DNA from: Margaritifera margaritifera
Lineage: Eukaryota > Mollusca > Bivalvia > Unionida > Margaritiferidae
Direction: 5' to 3'
Length of the DNA: 64,000 nt
Assembly (NCBI GenBank): GCA_029931535.1
Contig: JAQPZY010001659.1
Coordinates: 6,888,001-6,952,000 of the forward strand
The number at the start of each line of letters is the position of its first letter. Position 1 is the first letter of the stretch. Below the pieces are notes generated by a model, which worked only from the letters and a program-made list of their open reading frames with translations, was not told where the DNA came from and did no database searches. Below are positions 63,816 to 64,000 of this stretch, in pieces. Made by a program: the position numbers and the translations under genes.

Positions 63816-63828
<13 letters not shown>

Positions 63829-63849
63829 TTCGTATATATACATGTGTTA

Positions 63850-63907
63850 TCCCTCTCTGTCTCTGTCTCTCTTTCTCTATGTCTCTGTCTACCTCTCTCT
63901 CCCTCTC

Positions 63908-63984
<77 letters not shown>
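63850..63984. repeat. CT-rich tract and terminal (TA)n
   Basis: A degenerate CTCTGT-rich tract (63850-63910), then about 35 TA units (63915-63984) close to the window end. Confidence 0.9.
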
Positions 63985-63987
<3 letters not shown>

Positions 63988-64000
63988 TACGACTCTATGG

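Overview
The window looks like nuclear DNA of a marine invertebrate, most likely a bivalve mollusc. It is AT-rich and gene-poor, full of (TA)n, (GA)n and (GATA)n microsatellites, long degenerate minisatellites, tRNA-derived SINEs and broken LINE and hAT copies, and its two recognisable host genes have spliced exons. The species was not identified. All motif counts and boundaries were read by eye.

Host genes. (1) A RING-finger protein with three TRAF-type zinc fingers starts at 32162 in a near-ideal Kozak context. One large exon (32162-33028) is followed by a roughly 10.9 kb intron and a 21-codon last exon (43896-43961). The last exon completes a C-terminal Cys/His module, and the splice is phase 0 on both sides. 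(2) A complete NUDT1 (MTH1, 8-oxo-dGTP diphosphatase) gene has three coding exons at 48441-48592, 49697-49842 and 52378-52553, giving 157 aa. The Nudix box and the residues equivalent to human N33, W117, D119 and D120 are all present. No other protein-coding host gene could be supported.

Layout. 1-6.9 kb: degenerate minisatellites rich in GGTCA/TGACC half sites, plus a snap-back hairpin. 7.3-8.9 kb: minus-strand LINE relic. 9.6-12.2 kb: two direct copies of an unknown repeat. 12.2-13.1 kb: decayed Polinton-type/retroviral-like integrase on the minus strand, next to a hAT-type MITE. 14.0-17.5 kb: near full-length but broken Jockey/CR1-like LINE carrying a GC-rich MITE. 18.1-18.7 kb: ZBED-like hAT transposase fragment. 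19.0-20.1 kb: L1/Tx1-like LINE 3' end. 22.6 kb: first of three copies of a 219-bp double-hairpin palindromic element (others at 37.9 and 49.1 kb). 27.4 kb: SINE with target-site duplication (second copy at 57.9 kb). 32.2-44.0 kb: RING gene, whose intron holds an internally deleted RTE-type LINE. 47.0-52.6 kb: NUDT1, whose introns hold three minisatellites, a MITE and another SINE. 52.9-53.5 kb: 39-bp minisatellite. 53.6-56.6 kb: a dispersed repeat split by a roughly 2 kb hAT deletion derivative. 57-64 kb: more dispersed repeats, a MITE and (TA)n arrays.

The strongest candidate for something undescribed is the 219-bp double-hairpin element. It has three copies of identical length, one inverted, each with long outer arms and two internal near-perfect hairpins that share a stem motif.
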